Shown here piece after piece: positions 46,269 through 57,388 of a DNA stretch of 64,000 nt; within the stretch, counting starts at the first letter, position 1; each line of letters opens with the position of its first letter. A program made the translations under genes and the position numbers. The DNA comes from Ectobacillus sp. JY-23 (GTDB lineage Bacteria; Bacillota; Bacilli; Bacillales; Bacillaceae_G), in assembly GCF_023022965.1 (NCBI RefSeq), contig NZ_CP095462.1:2391001-2455000 (forward strand), written 5' to 3'. The notes under the pieces were generated by a model. It worked only from the letters and a program-made list of their open reading frames with translations, did not search any database and was not told where the DNA came from.

Positions 46269-47112
46269 ACGTTCGCTTTAGTAAGTCTAAAATTCGTTCT
46301 AAATCTTGTTCATTTACAAATTTAATCTCAATTTTACCTTTATTTTTAGACTCTTTGATAGTCACTGCAGTACCAAAATAATCTCTCAGAAGAGACTCTT
46401 GTTCTTGAATAAAGACATTCTTTTGTTTTTTTGTTCTTGTTGTTTCACGTGGAACATGTTCGTTCAGCTGTTGAATTAGTTTCTCGAGCTGACGAACACT
46501 TAAATCTTCTTCTTGGATTTGTTCTACCAACTTATCCAACTGCTCTTTTTGTTTCAAACCCAGTAAAGCTCTTCCATGGCCCATAGAAATTACCTGACGA
46601 GAAATTGCATCTTGTATGTTCTCTGGCAAAGATAGAAGCCGAACATGATTTGCAATATGGGGACGGCTTTTACCAACACGCTGTGCTAATTGTTCTTGTG
46701 TTAGATTTAATGCTTGCATGAGCTTTTCATATGCTTTTGCTTCTTCTATAGGTGTTAAATCTTCACGCTGTAAATTCTCAAGAAGCGCTAACTCCATCAT
46801 TTGTTGTTCTGTAAATTCTCTAACAACAACCGGGACCGCTTGAAGTTTGGCCTCTTTTGCTGCTCGGTATCGACGTTCACCAGCAACAATTTCATATCCC
46901 TTTATACTTTTTCTAGCTATAATAGGCTGTAAAATTCCGTGTTCAATAATAGAATCTTTCAATTCTTGTATAGATTGTTCTGAAAAATATTTACGCGGCT
47001 GATAAGGATTGGGACGAAGTTGTTTTAATTCTATTTCTTTAACTACTTCTTCCTCTTGCGCTTCTAAATTATGAAAAAACGCTTCAATTCCTTTTCCGAG
47101 ACCTTTAGCCAC
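46267..47112 (-). CDS. spo0J: Chromosome partition protein ParB (Spo0J)
   Basis: CTP-dependent clamp that loads at parS, spreads and recruits SMC. The CTP-binding N-terminal domain contains NPYQPRKYF and EIVAGERRYRAAK; the helix-turn-helix has LTQEQLAQRVGKSRPHIANHVRLL; the C-terminal dimer domain ends the 281 aa. The start is GTG (47112), overlapping the soj 3' end by 8 nt. It contains its own parS at 46441. Confidence 0.96.
   Translation of the reverse strand: MAKGLGKGIEAFFHNLEAQEEEVVKEIELKQLRPNPYQPRKYFSEQSIQELKDSIIEHGILQPIIARKSIKGYEIVAGERRYRAAKEAKLQAVPVVVREFTEQQMMELALLENLQREDLTPIEEAKAYEKLMQALNLTQEQLAQRVGKSRPHIANHVRLLSLPENIQDAISRQVISMGHGRALLGLKQKEQLDKLVEQIQEEDLSVRQLEKLIQQLNEHVPRETTRTKKQKNVFIQEQESLLRDYFGTAVTIKESKNKGKIEIKFVNEQDLERILDLLKRT
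46441..46456. promoter_or_regulatory. parS site inside spo0J
   Basis: TGTTTCACGTGGAACA is the reverse complement of TGTTCCACGTGAAACA, the parS sequence found within spo0J of B. subtilis. 15 of 16 bases match the palindromic consensus. Confidence 0.92.
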
Positions 47113-47866
47113 CTGCGATCACTTCCTTTGCTAAATCTAAGTATACTTCAGACCCCTTCGACTTAGCATCATACAGCATAATTGGTTTTCCATGACTAGG
47201 TGCTTCACTAAGGCGAACATTCCGGGGAATTATAGAACGATACACTTTATCTCTAAAGTATTTCTTTACTTCATCAATTACCTGTAGCCCTAGATTGGTT
47301 CGTGCATCTAACATAGTTAACAACACACCCTGTATGGAAAGATCTTTATTTAGATGCTTCTGTACAAGACGTACTGTATTCAATAGTTGACTTAATCCTT
47401 CTAGTGCGTAATATTCACACTGAACAGGAATGATAACAGAATCTGAGGCTGTAAGAGCATTTAAAGTCAATAAACCAAGAGATGGCGGACAATCAATAAT
47501 AATATAATCATATTCATCTTGGATAGGTTGTAATGCTCTTTTTAAACGTACTTCTCTTGAGATTGTAGGAACAAGCTCAATTTCTGCACCGGCTAACTGA
47601 ATAGTAGCTGGAATAACATATAATCCCTCAATAGCTGTAGGTTTAATAACTTCCCTAATTTCCGCATCCTCTACTAACACATTATATACACAGCGATCTA
47701 AATCGGATTTTTCAATTCCGACTCCTGTAGTTGCATTTCCTTGTGCATCAATATCAATAAGTAACACTTTTTTACCTAAACACGCTAATCCAGCCCCTAA
47801 ATTTACAGAAGTTGTAGTTTTGCCTACGCCCCCTTTTTGATTAGCAATTGAAATGATTTTTCCCAT
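47105..47866 (-). CDS. soj: Chromosome partition ATPase ParA (Soj)
   Basis: Deviant Walker-type ATPase that acts with Spo0J and regulates DnaA. The start has MGKIISIANQKGGVGKTTT, then IDIDAQGNATTG and YIIIDCPPSLGLLT. The frame is open to 48034, but AGGTGA 4 nt before ATG 47866 gives the standard 253 aa. Confidence 0.96.
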   Translation of the reverse strand: MGKIISIANQKGGVGKTTTSVNLGAGLACLGKKVLLIDIDAQGNATTGVGIEKSDLDRCVYNVLVEDAEIREVIKPTAIEGLYVIPATIQLAGAEIELVPTISREVRLKRALQPIQDEYDYIIIDCPPSLGLLTLNALTASDSVIIPVQCEYYALEGLSQLLNTVRLVQKHLNKDLSIQGVLLTMLDARTNLGLQVIDEVKKYFRDKVYRSIIPRNVRLSEAPSHGKPIMLYDAKSKGSEVYLDLAKEVIAGG

Positions 47867-48092
47867 GATGTCACCTACCCTCAAACTTTCTCTCCGATTT
47901 CCTTTTACACATTCTATTAAACTAGTCTTATTGTAACATGAATAGATTGTTTTCTGATTACTTCTGTATAAAACTTCAAAACTTATTTCTATATTCCTGC
48001 CTCTGTTGGCATATAAGTTTATACAAAAGTACATGGGGAGATATACTGAGCATGCAAAAAGAGCCTTTAAAAAGACTCTTCTTGGTGGTGAT

Positions 48093-48941
48093 TTAACGTT
48101 TTTTTGGTATCTTTATGGTAATTTGATAATATTCATCAAACTCTTCTTCTTCGGAATTAATTGTAACGCCACTATTTTCAACCATCTGAAGAGATTGCCG
48201 AATGGTGTTCATGGCGATTCTCATGTCACGACTTACAGCTTTACGCTTCGCTTTCGGTTTTGGTGCTTCCTGTTCTAAAATCTTTGTAACACGTTCTTCT
48301 GTTTGTTTTACATTTAACTGTCTGTCTATAATTTCTTGTAACATTTTTAATTGTAATTCTTCTTGTTTTAGCGGAATTAAAGCTCTAGCATGTCTTTCTG
48401 TAACCTTTTTTTCTAGCAACGCGTCTTTAATTTCCCCGGGCAATTTCAACAAGCGCAGTTTATTTGCAACTGTTGATTGTCCTTTTCCAAGCCGTTGTGC
48501 CAAAGCTTCTTGTGTAAGATTATGTAAATCAAGAAGTTTCTGATAAGCAATAGCTTCTTCAATTGAAGTTAATTCTTCTCGCTGCAGATTTTCAATAAGT
48601 GCAACAGAAGCAGTTTCAGCATCGCTCATATTTTTCACAATAGCAGGAATTGTTTCCCACCCTAATTTATTAACTGCTCGAAAACGTCTTTCCCCGGCAA
48701 TAATCTCATAACGATTTGCCTCGTACATTCGAACCACGATAGGCTGAATAATACCATGTGTACGAATGGTTAAAGCAAGTTCATCAATTTTAGCATCATT
48801 AAAAACCGTTCTAGGCTGATAACGGTTTGGTACAATATGACTCACTGGAATTTGCTTAACTTCGTCGTATCGCTCTTCAATCTCTTCGGTAATACTCTCT
48901 TTTTCTCCCAATCCGAAGAAGCGCGAAATTGTGTTTTTCAT
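48093..48941 (-). CDS. noc: Nucleoid occlusion protein Noc
   Basis: ParB paralogue that binds Noc sites and blocks division over the nucleoid. An amphipathic N-terminal membrane-binding stretch ([16 protein letters not shown]) is followed by [21 protein letters not shown] and an HTH containing [20 protein letters not shown]. The length of 282 aa is typical. It is upstream of soj-spo0J in its own unit. GGAG precedes the ATG. Confidence 0.95.
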   Translation of the reverse strand: MKNTISRFFGLGEKESITEEIEERYDEVKQIPVSHIVPNRYQPRTVFNDAKIDELALTIRTHGIIQPIVVRMYEANRYEIIAGERRFRAVNKLGWETIPAIVKNMSDAETASVALIENLQREELTSIEEAIAYQKLLDLHNLTQEALAQRLGKGQSTVANKLRLLKLPGEIKDALLEKKVTERHARALIPLKQEELQLKMLQEIIDRQLNVKQTEERVTKILEQEAPKPKAKRKAVSRDMRIAMNTIRQSLQMVENSGVTINSEEEEFDEYYQITIKIPKKR

Positions 48942-48987
48942 TGTACTCCACCACCCTTAAAAATCCTATTGATTGCTTTATACAAAA

Positions 48988-49003
48988 CGTTTCACGTGAA
49001 ACA
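48988..49003. promoter_or_regulatory. parS-like site upstream of noc
   Basis: CGTTTCACGTGAAACA matches parS at 15 of 16 bases (first T is C), between rsmG and noc, 47 nt from the noc start. Confidence 0.85.
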
Positions 49004-49040
49004 TAAAGATACGTTATTCAATTTTGCCTTGTGTTAAGGA

Positions 49041-49760
49041 TTAATTTTCAATAGGTAATTTATTCGGCATACCTGGCTTACGTGGATATTTCTTAGGAGT
49101 CTTTCTCTTTTTATCTATGATGATAATATTTCGTTCGCTATCCTCAATTGGTAAACGAAACGTTGCTGTATTGCGAATTTCTCCGCCTAACACTTGAACA
49201 GCATGCTTGCCGTTTTCCAATTCTTCTTGTGCAGCTGCGCCTTTCATAGCAATAAATACCCCGCCTACTTTAGCAAGAGGTAAGCATAGTTCACTTAAAA
49301 CAGACAATCTTGCAACAGCTCTTGCAGTCACAATATCAAAAGTTTCACGAATTCCTTCTTTTCGGCCAAACGTTTCTGCTCGATCATGATAAAATGCTAC
49401 ATTTTCTAGACCTAATTCAGCCGCCAGGTGATTCAAAAATGATATTCGCTTTTGTAAAGAGTCTACAATTGTAACCTTAAGGTTTGGAAAACATATTTTT
49501 AGAGGAATACTTGGAAATCCAGCTCCCGCTCCTACATCGCAAACTGTATATTCTTTTGATAAATCATAATGAAACGCAGCTGTTACAGAATCAAAAAAAT
49601 GTTTTAAGTACACTTCTTCTTTCTCTGTGATAGCTGTAAGGTTCATCTTTTCATTCCACTCAACAAGCGTCTTATAATATATTTCAAATTGTTGCAATTG
49701 AAGAGGAGAAAGGGTAATTCCCTTTTCTCCCAGCATAGATTGAAATTGCTCTATATTCAT
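49041..49760 (-). CDS. rsmG: 16S rRNA (guanine527-N7)-methyltransferase
   Basis: SAM-dependent methyltransferase for G527 of 16S rRNA; its loss gives low-level streptomycin resistance. SAM motif [16 protein letters not shown] near residue 70, then [11 protein letters not shown] and TARAVARLS. The length of 239 aa matches Bacillus GidB. It is 19 nt after mnmG on the same strand. Confidence 0.96.
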   Translation of the reverse strand: MNIEQFQSMLGEKGITLSPLQLQQFEIYYKTLVEWNEKMNLTAITEKEEVYLKHFFDSVTAAFHYDLSKEYTVCDVGAGAGFPSIPLKICFPNLKVTIVDSLQKRISFLNHLAAELGLENVAFYHDRAETFGRKEGIRETFDIVTARAVARLSVLSELCLPLAKVGGVFIAMKGAAAQEELENGKHAVQVLGGEIRNTATFRLPIEDSERNIIIIDKKRKTPKKYPRKPGMPNKLPIEN

Positions 49761-49779
49761 CGCTAAATCTCCTACTTCT

Positions 49780-51669
49780 TTATTGGTTCGATACTTTTGC
49801 GATTTTTCCTTGTTCTAAATATACAAGTAAAATAGAAATATCCGCAGGATTTACACCTGAGATGCGAGAAGCTTGCCCGACCGATAAAGGACGCACTTCT
49901 TTTAACTTCTGACGTGCTTCTGACGCTAATCCGTGAATTGCATCATAATCAATATCTACAGGTACTTTTTTATTTTCCATGCGCTTCATACGATCTACTT
50001 GCTGTAAAGATTTTTCAATGTATCCTTCATACTTTACTTGTATTTCCACTTGTTCTGCGACATCAGCATTAATGTCCTCTTCGCTTGGAATGATTTGTTT
50101 AATATGCTCATATGTCATCTCAGTTCTACGCAACAAATCAATACCGCGAATACCATCTTTTAATTCCGCTCCGCCGGCCTGACGAATTAATTCTTGTACT
50201 TCAGCCTTCGGTTTAATAATAATTCCGGAAAGACGCGCTTTTTCCTTCTCAATACTCTCTTTTTTCTCGACAAATCTTTGATAGCGCTCTTCTGGAATCA
50301 ATCCAATTTTATACCCCGTTTCCGTTAAACGCAGGTCTGCATTATCGTGTCTAAGCAACAGGCGATACTCAGCTCGTGATGTTAGCAAGCGATATGGCTC
50401 ATTTGTACCTTTGGTTACTAAATCATCAATAAGGACGCCAATATAAGCCTGTGATCGGTCTAGAATCACTTCTTCTTTATCTAAAGCGCGACATGCAGCA
50501 TTAATACCTGCCATCAATCCTTGACCAGCTGCTTCTTCATAACCAGATGTTCCATTGATTTGTCCTGCTGTATATAAATTTTTAATTTTCTTTGTTTCAA
50601 GAGTCGGCCAAAGTTGTGTTGGTACAATAGAATCATATTCAATCGCATAACCAGTACGCATCATTTGCACGTTTTCCAGACCTGGAATCGTCTTTAAAAT
50701 TTCGCGCTGCACATCTTCCGGTAAGCTAGTGGACAGGCCTTGTACGTATACTTCTTCCGTATTTCGCCCTTCTGGTTCTAAGAAGATTTGATGTCTTGGT
50801 TTATCGTGAAAGCGTACCACTTTATCCTCAATTGACGGACAGTAACGCGGTCCTGTCCCTTTAATCATACCTGAATACATTGCAGAACGATGCAAATTTG
50901 CATCAATGAGTTGATGCGTTTTTTCACTCGTATATGTTAACCAGCATGGAATTTGGTCCATAATAAATTTTGTTGTTTCAAAGGAAAACGCACGGGGAAC
51001 ATCGTCTCCGGGTTGAATTTCTGTTTTACTGTAGTCAATTGTATGGCTATTTACACGCGGCGGTGTACCTGTTTTAAAGCGAACCATCTCTAATCCTAGT
51101 TCCTCTAAATGCTCTGAAAGTTTAACGGCAGGCTGTTGGTTATTTGGACCGCTGGAATATTTTAAATCGCCCATAATAATCTCGCCGCGCAAAAACGTAC
51201 CTGTTGTAATAACAACTGTTTTCGCTGTATACTCAGCTCCTGTTTGTGTTACTACTCCTTTACATTCACCATCCTCGACAATTAAACGCTCTACCATGCC
51301 CTGAAACAATGTTAAATTTGGTGTATTTTCGATGGTGCGCTTCATTTCATGCTGATACGCAAACTTGTCTGCTTGTGCTCGTAAAGCACGAACAGCAGGC
51401 CCTTTTCCTGTATTCAACATACGCATCTGAATATGGGTCTTATCAATGTTTCTGCCCATCTCGCCACCCAATGCATCAATTTCGCGCACCACAATTCCTT
51501 TAGCAGGTCCTCCTACTGAAGGGTTACATGGCATAAAAGCAACCATATCTAAATTAATTGTTAACATTAATGTTTTAGCACCCATGCGAGCAGCTGCAAG
51601 TCCTGCTTCACAGCCTGCATGACCGGCTCCAATTACAATTACATCATATGAACCAGCATTATATCCCAC
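49780..51669 (-). CDS. mnmG: tRNA uridine-5-carboxymethylaminomethyl modification enzyme MnmG
   Basis: FAD protein that works with MnmE to install the 5-aminomethyl-type group on wobble uridine 34. FAD motif [21 protein letters not shown], then [10 protein letters not shown] near residue 155 and [17 protein letters not shown] near 370. The length of 629 aa is standard. The start is GTG 51669 after GGGAGG. It is 17 nt downstream of mnmE. Confidence 0.97.
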   Translation of the reverse strand: MGYNAGSYDVIVIGAGHAGCEAGLAAARMGAKTLMLTINLDMVAFMPCNPSVGGPAKGIVVREIDALGGEMGRNIDKTHIQMRMLNTGKGPAVRALRAQADKFAYQHEMKRTIENTPNLTLFQGMVERLIVEDGECKGVVTQTGAEYTAKTVVITTGTFLRGEIIMGDLKYSSGPNNQQPAVKLSEHLEELGLEMVRFKTGTPPRVNSHTIDYSKTEIQPGDDVPRAFSFETTKFIMDQIPCWLTYTSEKTHQLIDANLHRSAMYSGMIKGTGPRYCPSIEDKVVRFHDKPRHQIFLEPEGRNTEEVYVQGLSTSLPEDVQREILKTIPGLENVQMMRTGYAIEYDSIVPTQLWPTLETKKIKNLYTAGQINGTSGYEEAAGQGLMAGINAACRALDKEEVILDRSQAYIGVLIDDLVTKGTNEPYRLLTSRAEYRLLLRHDNADLRLTETGYKIGLIPEERYQRFVEKKESIEKEKARLSGIIIKPKAEVQELIRQAGGAELKDGIRGIDLLRRTEMTYEHIKQIIPSEEDINADVAEQVEIQVKYEGYIEKSLQQVDRMKRMENKKVPVDIDYDAIHGLASEARQKLKEVRPLSVGQASRISGVNPADISILLVYLEQGKIAKVSNQ

Positions 51670-51686
51670 TTTTTATTCCTCCCATC

Positions 51687-53063
51687 TTATTTCCCAAGAC
51701 AAAATTGGGAGAATAACTGATCAATTAAACTTTCATGTACAGTATCTCCTGTAATTTCACCAAGTATTTCCCAAGTTCTTGTTAAATCAATTTGCACCAT
51801 ATCAATTGGCATACCAGCTTCAATGGCATTTACCGCTTCGGCAATCGTCCTTTCTGCCTGTGTTAATAATCCGATATGACGTGCATTAGAAACATATGTT
51901 AAATCGCCCGCTTCTAGGGATCCTTCGAAGAATAAATCTGCGATTGCCTGTTCTAAATCCTTAAGGCCCTTTTCTTCAATTAACGAAGTTGTGATGATCT
52001 TGCTATCTCCAGCCAACTCTTTAACATGGTTTAAATCGATTATTCTAGGCAAATCCATTTTATTAATAATTACAATATAGTCTTTGCCCTGTACAGCTTC
52101 AAATAACTTCTTATCTTCTTCTGTAATAGGTTCATTATAATTTAAAACAAGCAACACCAAGTCCGCTTTTTCCATCATCTCTTTTGAGCGCTCTACACCA
52201 ATTTGCTCTACAATATCAGCCGTTTCACGAATACCTGCTGTGTCAATTAAACGAAGCGGTACGCCTCTAACATTTACATACTCTTCAATGACATCGCGCG
52301 TTGTGCCTGCAATATCTGTAACAATTGCTTTTTTCTCTTGTACCAGACTATTTAAAAGAGATGATTTTCCTACATTCGGCCGCCCGATAATAGCAGTTGC
52401 AATGCCTTCTCTTAAAATTTTTCCCTGCTTAGAAACCTCAAGTAAATCTCGAATTTCATCACGTACATGTGTTGCCTTTTCAATCAAAACCTGATGTGTC
52501 ATTTCTTCTACATCATCATACTCTGGATAATCAATGTTAACCTCAACATGTGCTAACGTTTCTAATAAATCTTGGCGTAAACGACCAATTAGCTTTGATA
52601 ATCGTCCTTCCATCTGATTGAGAGCTACATTCATAGCTCGATCAGTTTTAGCCCGAATCAAATCCATAACAGCTTCTGCTTGCGATAAATCAATTCGTCC
52701 ATTCAAGAATGCTCGCTTGGTAAATTCTCCTGGCTCTGCTAATCGAACACCCTGTTCTAAGATAAGTTGCAATACTTTATTTACAGAAACTAATCCCCCA
52801 TGGCAATTAATTTCAACAATATCTTCTCTTGTAAATGTTCTTGGCGCACGTAACACAGAAACCATAACTTCTTCTATTACACGCCCAGAATCGGGCTCCA
52901 CAATATGACCGTAATGAATTGTATGTGTTGGAACCGTCTTCAGATCCTTACCTTTAAAAATGCGGCTCGCTTTTTCTACCGCTTCCTCTCCACTTATGCG
53001 GACAATTGCAATAGCCCCTTCTCCTAATGCTGTAGAAATTGCAGCAATTGTATCGAACTTCAT
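51687..53063 (-). CDS. mnmE: tRNA modification GTPase MnmE (TrmE)
   Basis: Partner of MnmG. The N-terminal THF-binding domain (1-118) is followed by a helical domain split by the G domain: [12 protein letters not shown] near residue 224, [17 protein letters not shown] and NKMD. The C-terminal FCLGK holds the functional Cys. ATG 53063 fits GAGGTG 6 nt upstream and gives 458 aa. DnaA-box-like dyads lie in the 400-nt upstream gap. Confidence 0.97.
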   Translation of the reverse strand: MKFDTIAAISTALGEGAIAIVRISGEEAVEKASRIFKGKDLKTVPTHTIHYGHIVEPDSGRVIEEVMVSVLRAPRTFTREDIVEINCHGGLVSVNKVLQLILEQGVRLAEPGEFTKRAFLNGRIDLSQAEAVMDLIRAKTDRAMNVALNQMEGRLSKLIGRLRQDLLETLAHVEVNIDYPEYDDVEEMTHQVLIEKATHVRDEIRDLLEVSKQGKILREGIATAIIGRPNVGKSSLLNSLVQEKKAIVTDIAGTTRDVIEEYVNVRGVPLRLIDTAGIRETADIVEQIGVERSKEMMEKADLVLLVLNYNEPITEEDKKLFEAVQGKDYIVIINKMDLPRIIDLNHVKELAGDSKIITTSLIEEKGLKDLEQAIADLFFEGSLEAGDLTYVSNARHIGLLTQAERTIAEAVNAIEAGMPIDMVQIDLTRTWEILGEITGDTVHESLIDQLFSQFCLGK

Positions 53064-53200
53064 CTTGTTCACCTCACTTACTAATTAACTCTCTATAAAT
53101 AACGTTTAATTTTATCACTAAACCATTAGGATACCATATCATTACTGCATGCAAAAGAATATTTACTTTTTATTATATCCTTGCTAAAAACACCATAAAC

Positions 53201-53279
53201 TTATCCACTGTGGATAAGTAGCACGCGTAACATATTATAAAACAAAATGTTGATATTGATAAATCTTTAATGTGAATTA
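53201..53279. promoter_or_regulatory. DnaA-box dyad upstream of mnmE
   Basis: TTATCCACTGTGGATAA (53201-53217) overlaps an exact minus-strand box (53209-53217) with an 8/9 plus-strand box; TGTGAATTA (53271-53279) is a third, 8/9. As I recall, the B. subtilis mnmE (trmE) region also binds DnaA. No gene is visible in 53064-53419. Confidence 0.55.
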
Positions 53280-53419
53280 CTGTGATGAGATTTATTTATC
53301 CTATAAAGATGTATAATGAATTTTCCTGTTTTCATTGATCAGCTGAAAGAAGAGAAACATGACCTAAGATAAAACTTAACGTCCGGTATAGTCTCAAAAT
53401 ATTTCATGTAGAAAATTCG

Positions 53420-53453
53420 AAAAAGCGCCCAGAAATAAATCTGGACGCTTTTT
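53420..53453 (-). terminator. Terminator downstream of jag
   Basis: A 13-bp stem whose single irregular pair is G-U on the minus strand but A-C on the plus strand, followed by T's. It ends the rpmH-rnpA-spoIIIJ-jag unit. Confidence 0.8.
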
Positions 53454-53462
53454 ATTGTATCT

Positions 53463-54080
53463 CTATTTTGGCTCTATAACGACATGTCGATGCGGTTCTG
53501 TACCAGCTGATGTCGTATTGATATGCGGGTGACTAGCCAGCACTTGATGAATAATTTTACGTTCAAACGATGGCATTGGTTCAAGTATTACTTGTTTTCT
53601 TGTCGTATATACTTGCTTAGCTAAGCGATTAGCCAAGAGTTCCAACGTTTTCTTACGTTTGTTTCGATAATCTTCAGCATCTAAAGTTATGTTAATATAC
53701 TGCTTTGTATATCGATTTGCAACAAGCTGTGTCAACTGTTGCAACGCATTTAAGGTTGCACCACGTTTTCCAATTAATAACGCAACTTGCGAACCGGATA
53801 GAATAAAGGTTATTTCTTTCCCTTTTGATTCTCTCTCGACTTGTACATCTATTGCCATTTCAGAAATAATATTTTTGAGATACTTTTCTGCCTCATCGGC
53901 AGCATTTTTCTTAATCATTACATCTACAATAGCAGGTTTGTTACCGATTAGGCCTAGAAAACCTCTTTTACCTTCATCAATAACTCGAATTTCAACTTGC
54001 TCACGCGGAACCTGCAGCTGCCTTAAAGCGGACTCTATAGCTTCATCAACAGTCTGACCTTTAGCGGTTATCGCATTCAC
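53463..54080 (-). CDS. jag: RNA-binding protein Jag/KhpB
   Basis: RNA chaperone associated with SpoIIIJ and cell-elongation control. An N-terminal Jag domain (1-52, [16 protein letters not shown]) is followed by a KH domain with [18 protein letters not shown] (about 105-122) and an R3H domain ending [19 protein letters not shown]. The start is GTG, overlapping the spoIIIJ stop by 4 nt. 205 aa. Confidence 0.94.
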   Translation of the reverse strand: MNAITAKGQTVDEAIESALRQLQVPREQVEIRVIDEGKRGFLGLIGNKPAIVDVMIKKNAADEAEKYLKNIISEMAIDVQVERESKGKEITFILSGSQVALLIGKRGATLNALQQLTQLVANRYTKQYINITLDAEDYRNKRKKTLELLANRLAKQVYTTRKQVILEPMPSFERKIIHQVLASHPHINTTSAGTEPHRHVVIEPK

Positions 54081-54838
54081 TTGCTTGCACCCTCTTCTTT
54101 TTCTTTTAAGGTCGGGCCTTTAATAAAGTAAGTTTGTGCAATGCTGAATATATTACCAACAACCCAGTATAAAGATAGAGCTGCAGGGAAGTTAATCGCA
54201 AAAATTAAGATCATGATTGGCATTAACCAAAGCATCATCGTCATTTGTGGATTTGGTGGTGTCCCCTTCATAGCAATCTTTTGTTGAATAAATGTTGTAA
54301 TCCCTGCTAAAACTGGCAAGATATACAATGGGTCAGGGTGTCCAAGATCAAACCATAAGAAGCTGTGCTGTTTGATTTCCATTGTACGCATAATTGCATG
54401 ATAAAACGCAAATAAAACAGGCATTTGGATAAAGATCGGCAAACAGCCAGATAACGGGTTGACACCGTGCTTTTGATACAATTGCATCATTTCTTGTTGC
54501 AGCTTTTGCTGTGTAGCTTGGTCCTTAGACGCATATTTCTCTCGTAGTTTTACCATTTCAGGCTGCAACATTTGCATAGCTTTTGTGCTTTTCGTTTGCT
54601 TAATCATAAGCGGTAATAATGCTAGGCGAATAATAATTGTTACAACAACAATTGCTAACCCATAGTCATTATTAAACAATTCGGCAAAGAATGTAATTAA
54701 CTGAGAAAGCGGATACACGAAATATTCATTCCAAACGCCTTCGCTTTCCGGTGTAATCGGCTTGTTAACTTCACTACAGCCGGTGATAATAGCCATAAAT
54801 GCCATCATCATAACCAGAAAAGTAATTTTCTTTTTCAC
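54077..54838 (-). CDS. spoIIIJ: Membrane protein insertase SpoIIIJ/YidC1
   Basis: Inserts membrane proteins; needed for sporulation in B. subtilis. Lipoprotein signal peptide with lipobox IITGC (Cys about residue 21), then five membrane segments, the conserved basic residue in [14 protein letters not shown], and [20 protein letters not shown]. The length of 253 aa is typical. GTG start after GGAGG. It overlaps jag. Confidence 0.95.
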   Translation of the reverse strand: MKKKITFLVMMMAFMAIITGCSEVNKPITPESEGVWNEYFVYPLSQLITFFAELFNNDYGLAIVVVTIIIRLALLPLMIKQTKSTKAMQMLQPEMVKLREKYASKDQATQQKLQQEMMQLYQKHGVNPLSGCLPIFIQMPVLFAFYHAIMRTMEIKQHSFLWFDLGHPDPLYILPVLAGITTFIQQKIAMKGTPPNPQMTMMLWLMPIMILIFAINFPAALSLYWVVGNIFSIAQTYFIKGPTLKEKEEGASK

Positions 54839-54870
54839 GGACTACTTCCTCCTTTTATGTATACCCCTTT

Positions 54871-55233
54871 TTATCCTTCTTTTTGCTCCTGATTAGGCAC
54901 TTTCATACCCGATCTACGCATAACATGCAACAAGCTACTTTTCATTTGCTCATATGTCATTTCTGCACAGGGCTTCCTTGCTATTATAACAAAATCTTTT
55001 TCGGAATCTATGCATTGTTTTAATTCTGTGAATACTTGGCGAATTACCCTTTTTATTCGATTACGCGCCACGGCATTTCCTACCTTTTTACTTACGGACA
55101 ATCCAATACGAAACTCATCTTGACCAGGTTTGTCTAAACTATATAGTACAAATTGGCGATTTGCACTGGATTTACCCTTTTGAAATACCGCTTGAAATTC
55201 CGCGTTTTTCTTCACTCTATTCTTTTTCTTCAT
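54871..55233 (-). CDS. rnpA: Ribonuclease P protein component
   Basis: Protein subunit of RNase P, which matures tRNA 5' ends. The core RNR motif is [16 protein letters not shown] near residue 53, and [12 protein letters not shown] precedes it. The frame opens at 55281, but AGGAGTG 9 nt before ATG 55233 sets the start (120 aa). It is cotranscribed with spoIIIJ-jag. Confidence 0.95.
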   Translation of the reverse strand: MKKKNRVKKNAEFQAVFQKGKSSANRQFVLYSLDKPGQDEFRIGLSVSKKVGNAVARNRIKRVIRQVFTELKQCIDSEKDFVIIARKPCAEMTYEQMKSSLLHVMRRSGMKVPNQEQKEG

Positions 55234-55330
55234 CCGTTTCAACACTCCTGTATTTCGTTCAGCGGTATATGTAAAGTCCAATCAACATGCCGCCTTTTCT
55301 GATTGGACCTTTTTCATCTCCCTAGAAAAA

Positions 55331-55354
55331 AGACCACTGAGCGATCAGTGGTCT
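55331..55354 (-). terminator. Hairpin terminator/attenuator after rpmH
   Basis: The 10-bp stem AGACCACTGA / TCAGTGGTCT is followed by TTTTTTC on the minus strand and overlaps the rpmH stop. It would limit read-through from rpmH into rnpA. Confidence 0.8.
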
Positions 55355-55487
55355 ACGCAGATAATACTTTTCTTCCCTTGCGGCGACGAGCTGCAAGAAC
55401 CTTACGGCCGTTAGCAGTGCTCATACGGCTACGGAAACCATGTACTTTGCTGCGCTTACGTTTATTTGGTTGGTAAGTTCTTTTCAT
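55353..55487 (-). CDS. rpmH: 50S ribosomal protein L34
   Basis: The 44-aa bL34: [20 protein letters not shown] then [20 protein letters not shown]. The gene is below common length cut-offs but unmistakable. GGAGGTG precedes the ATG. It is the first gene left of oriC. Confidence 0.97.
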   Translation of the reverse strand: MKRTYQPNKRKRSKVHGFRSRMSTANGRKVLAARRRKGRKVLSA

Positions 55488-55600
55488 TATATGACACCTC
55501 CCTGAGGATTAACTGTAAAAGACAGTCTTATAAATTATAGTTAATGCACCAGCAAAATGTCAATGCTTATAGCAATTTTCATCTTATATGCAATTTTATC

Positions 55601-55897
55601 CTATTCACAGGTTTTTACACATGAATTTTAAATTTGTGGATAATACAAATTCGATCTCAAAACTGTTCACAACTATATTTCAACCTTTTACACAGTATAT
55701 CGTGTTGGGAATATCTTTTCTCCACAACAGGTTGATTTTGTGGATAACTTTTTAAAACACATTGATAATACTGCTTTTTTTTGATATTATATTTTTGTTT
55801 TCACCTTTGTACAAGTTTTGGTTTGTATATTATTATCCACAAACTGTGAATAACTTGTGGACATTTATTATCACATGTTGATAACCGCTTGTCCACA
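55601..55897. other. oriC, upstream DnaA-box cluster (incAB-like)
   Basis: Exact DnaA boxes lie at 55635-55643 (minus), 55739-55747 (minus), 55833-55841 (plus) and 55845-55853 (minus). One-mismatch boxes lie at 55601, 55613, 55686, 55718, 55876 (minus) and 55889. The 546-nt gap between rpmH and dnaA is otherwise very AT-rich. This is the dnaA-promoter half of a bipartite Bacillus origin. Confidence 0.92.
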
Positions 55898-55980
55898 GCC
55901 TGTGTATTTAAACACTTTTTATTCCATGCAAAATATAAACTTCAGTTTGTATGTATAAATATTCGTTCGTGCATTTTCAT

Positions 55981-56027
55981 GAGGTGTACAAAACTTGAAC
56001 ACCTCATTATTTCTTGATAAAGGAGGG
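55981..56027 (+). promoter_or_regulatory. dnaA leader hairpin and ribosome site
   Basis: GAGGTGT (55981-55987) pairs with ACACCTC (55999-56005), 13 nt before the strong ribosome site AAAGGAGGG (56019-56027) that serves the TTG start of dnaA. It may shape translation or stability of the mRNA; that is inference. Confidence 0.45.
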
Positions 56028-56033
56028 ATACTA

Positions 56034-57380
56034 TTGGAAAATATAACAGATTTATGGAATCGGACTTTACAAGAGCTTGAAAAAAAAGTGAGTAAACCCA
56101 GCTTTGAAACTTGGCTTAAGTCCACTAAAGCTCATTCTTTAAAAAAACACCATCTTACTGTCATCGCTCCAAATGATTTTGCACGCGATTGGCTTGAATC
56201 ACATTACTCTAATCTTATATCCGAGACTTTATATCAGGTTACAGGTGAAGAACTAGAGGTTCGTTTTATCATCCCTCAGGTTGAAGCAGAAGAGGAGTTT
56301 GACTATCCTTCGACAAAAAAAGCAAAAGCAATGCAAGATGAACCCAATAACATCCCACAAAGTATGTTAAATCCAAAATATACGTTTGATACTTTTGTAA
56401 TAGGCTCCGGCAATCGATTCGCTCACGCTGCATCCCTCGCGGTGGCTGAAGCGCCCGCTAAAGCCTATAATCCTCTCTTTATCTACGGTGGTGTTGGATT
56501 GGGAAAAACCCATCTTATGCATGCGATTGGCCATTATGTAATTGAACATAATCCAAACGCAAAAGTGGTATATCTTTCTTCAGAAAAGTTTACAAACGAA
56601 TTTATTAACTCGATTCGTGACAATAAAGCTGTTGATTTTCGCAATAAATATCGAAATGTAGATGTACTTCTTATAGATGATATTCAGTTTTTAGCGGGAA
56701 AAGAACAAACACAGGAAGAGTTCTTCCATACATTCAACGCTCTTCATGAAGAAAGTAAACAGATTGTAATTTCTAGCGACCGCCCTCCAAAAGAGATACC
56801 TACACTGGAAGATCGGTTGCGTTCTCGATTTGAATGGGGTCTAATTACGGACATCACTCCGCCAGACCTTGAAACGAGAATTGCGATTTTACGTAAAAAG
56901 GCAAAAGCAGAGGGGTTAGATATTCCGAATGAAGTCATGTTATATATTGCAAACCAAATCGACTCGAATATTCGTGAATTGGAAGGTGCACTAATTCGTG
57001 TTGTTGCTTACTCCTCTTTAATTAATAAAGATATTAATGCAGACTTAGCTGCTGAAGCATTAAAGCATATTATTCCAAATGCAAAGCCCAAAATAATTAC
57101 AATACAAGAAATTCAAAGAGCGGTAGGTCAACTGTTTCAGGTCAAATTAGAAGATTTTAAAGCGAAGAAACGTACTAAATCTGTGGCCTTTCCAAGGCAG
57201 ATCGCAATGTATTTGTCTCGTGAGTTAACTGATTCTTCTTTGCCTAAAATTGGAGAAGAATTTGGAGGTAGAGATCATACTACTGTTATTCATGCGCACG
57301 AAAAAATTTCTAAACTTGTAAAAGTCGACACACAACTTCAAAAACAGCTCGACGAAGTTCGTAATATATTGAAAAACTAG
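56034..57380 (+). CDS. dnaA: Chromosomal replication initiator DnaA
   Basis: AAA+ initiator that binds DnaA boxes and unwinds oriC. Domain I (1-80, [17 protein letters not shown]), linker II, domain III with Walker [14 protein letters not shown] near residue 150 and [20 protein letters not shown], domain IV with the signature [16 protein letters not shown]. The length of 448 aa is normal. The in-frame TTG at 55995 has no ribosome site; TTG 56034 has AAAGGAGGG 6 nt upstream and matches homologues. Confidence 0.97.
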   Translation: MENITDLWNRTLQELEKKVSKPSFETWLKSTKAHSLKKHHLTVIAPNDFARDWLESHYSNLISETLYQVTGEELEVRFIIPQVEAEEEFDYPSTKKAKAMQDEPNNIPQSMLNPKYTFDTFVIGSGNRFAHAASLAVAEAPAKAYNPLFIYGGVGLGKTHLMHAIGHYVIEHNPNAKVVYLSSEKFTNEFINSIRDNKAVDFRNKYRNVDVLLIDDIQFLAGKEQTQEEFFHTFNALHEESKQIVISSDRPPKEIPTLEDRLRSRFEWGLITDITPPDLETRIAILRKKAKAEGLDIPNEVMLYIANQIDSNIRELEGALIRVVAYSSLINKDINADLAAEALKHIIPNAKPKIITIQEIQRAVGQLFQVKLEDFKAKKRTKSVAFPRQIAMYLSRELTDSSLPKIGEEFGGRDHTTVIHAHEKISKLVKVDTQLQKQLDEVRNILKN

Positions 57381-57388
57381 TCGAATAA

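Noticed and set aside
48431..48444. CCCCGGG-containing sequence in noc as a Noc-binding site
   Set aside because: 11 of 14 matches with an off-centre core; weaker than the site in walH and probably chance.
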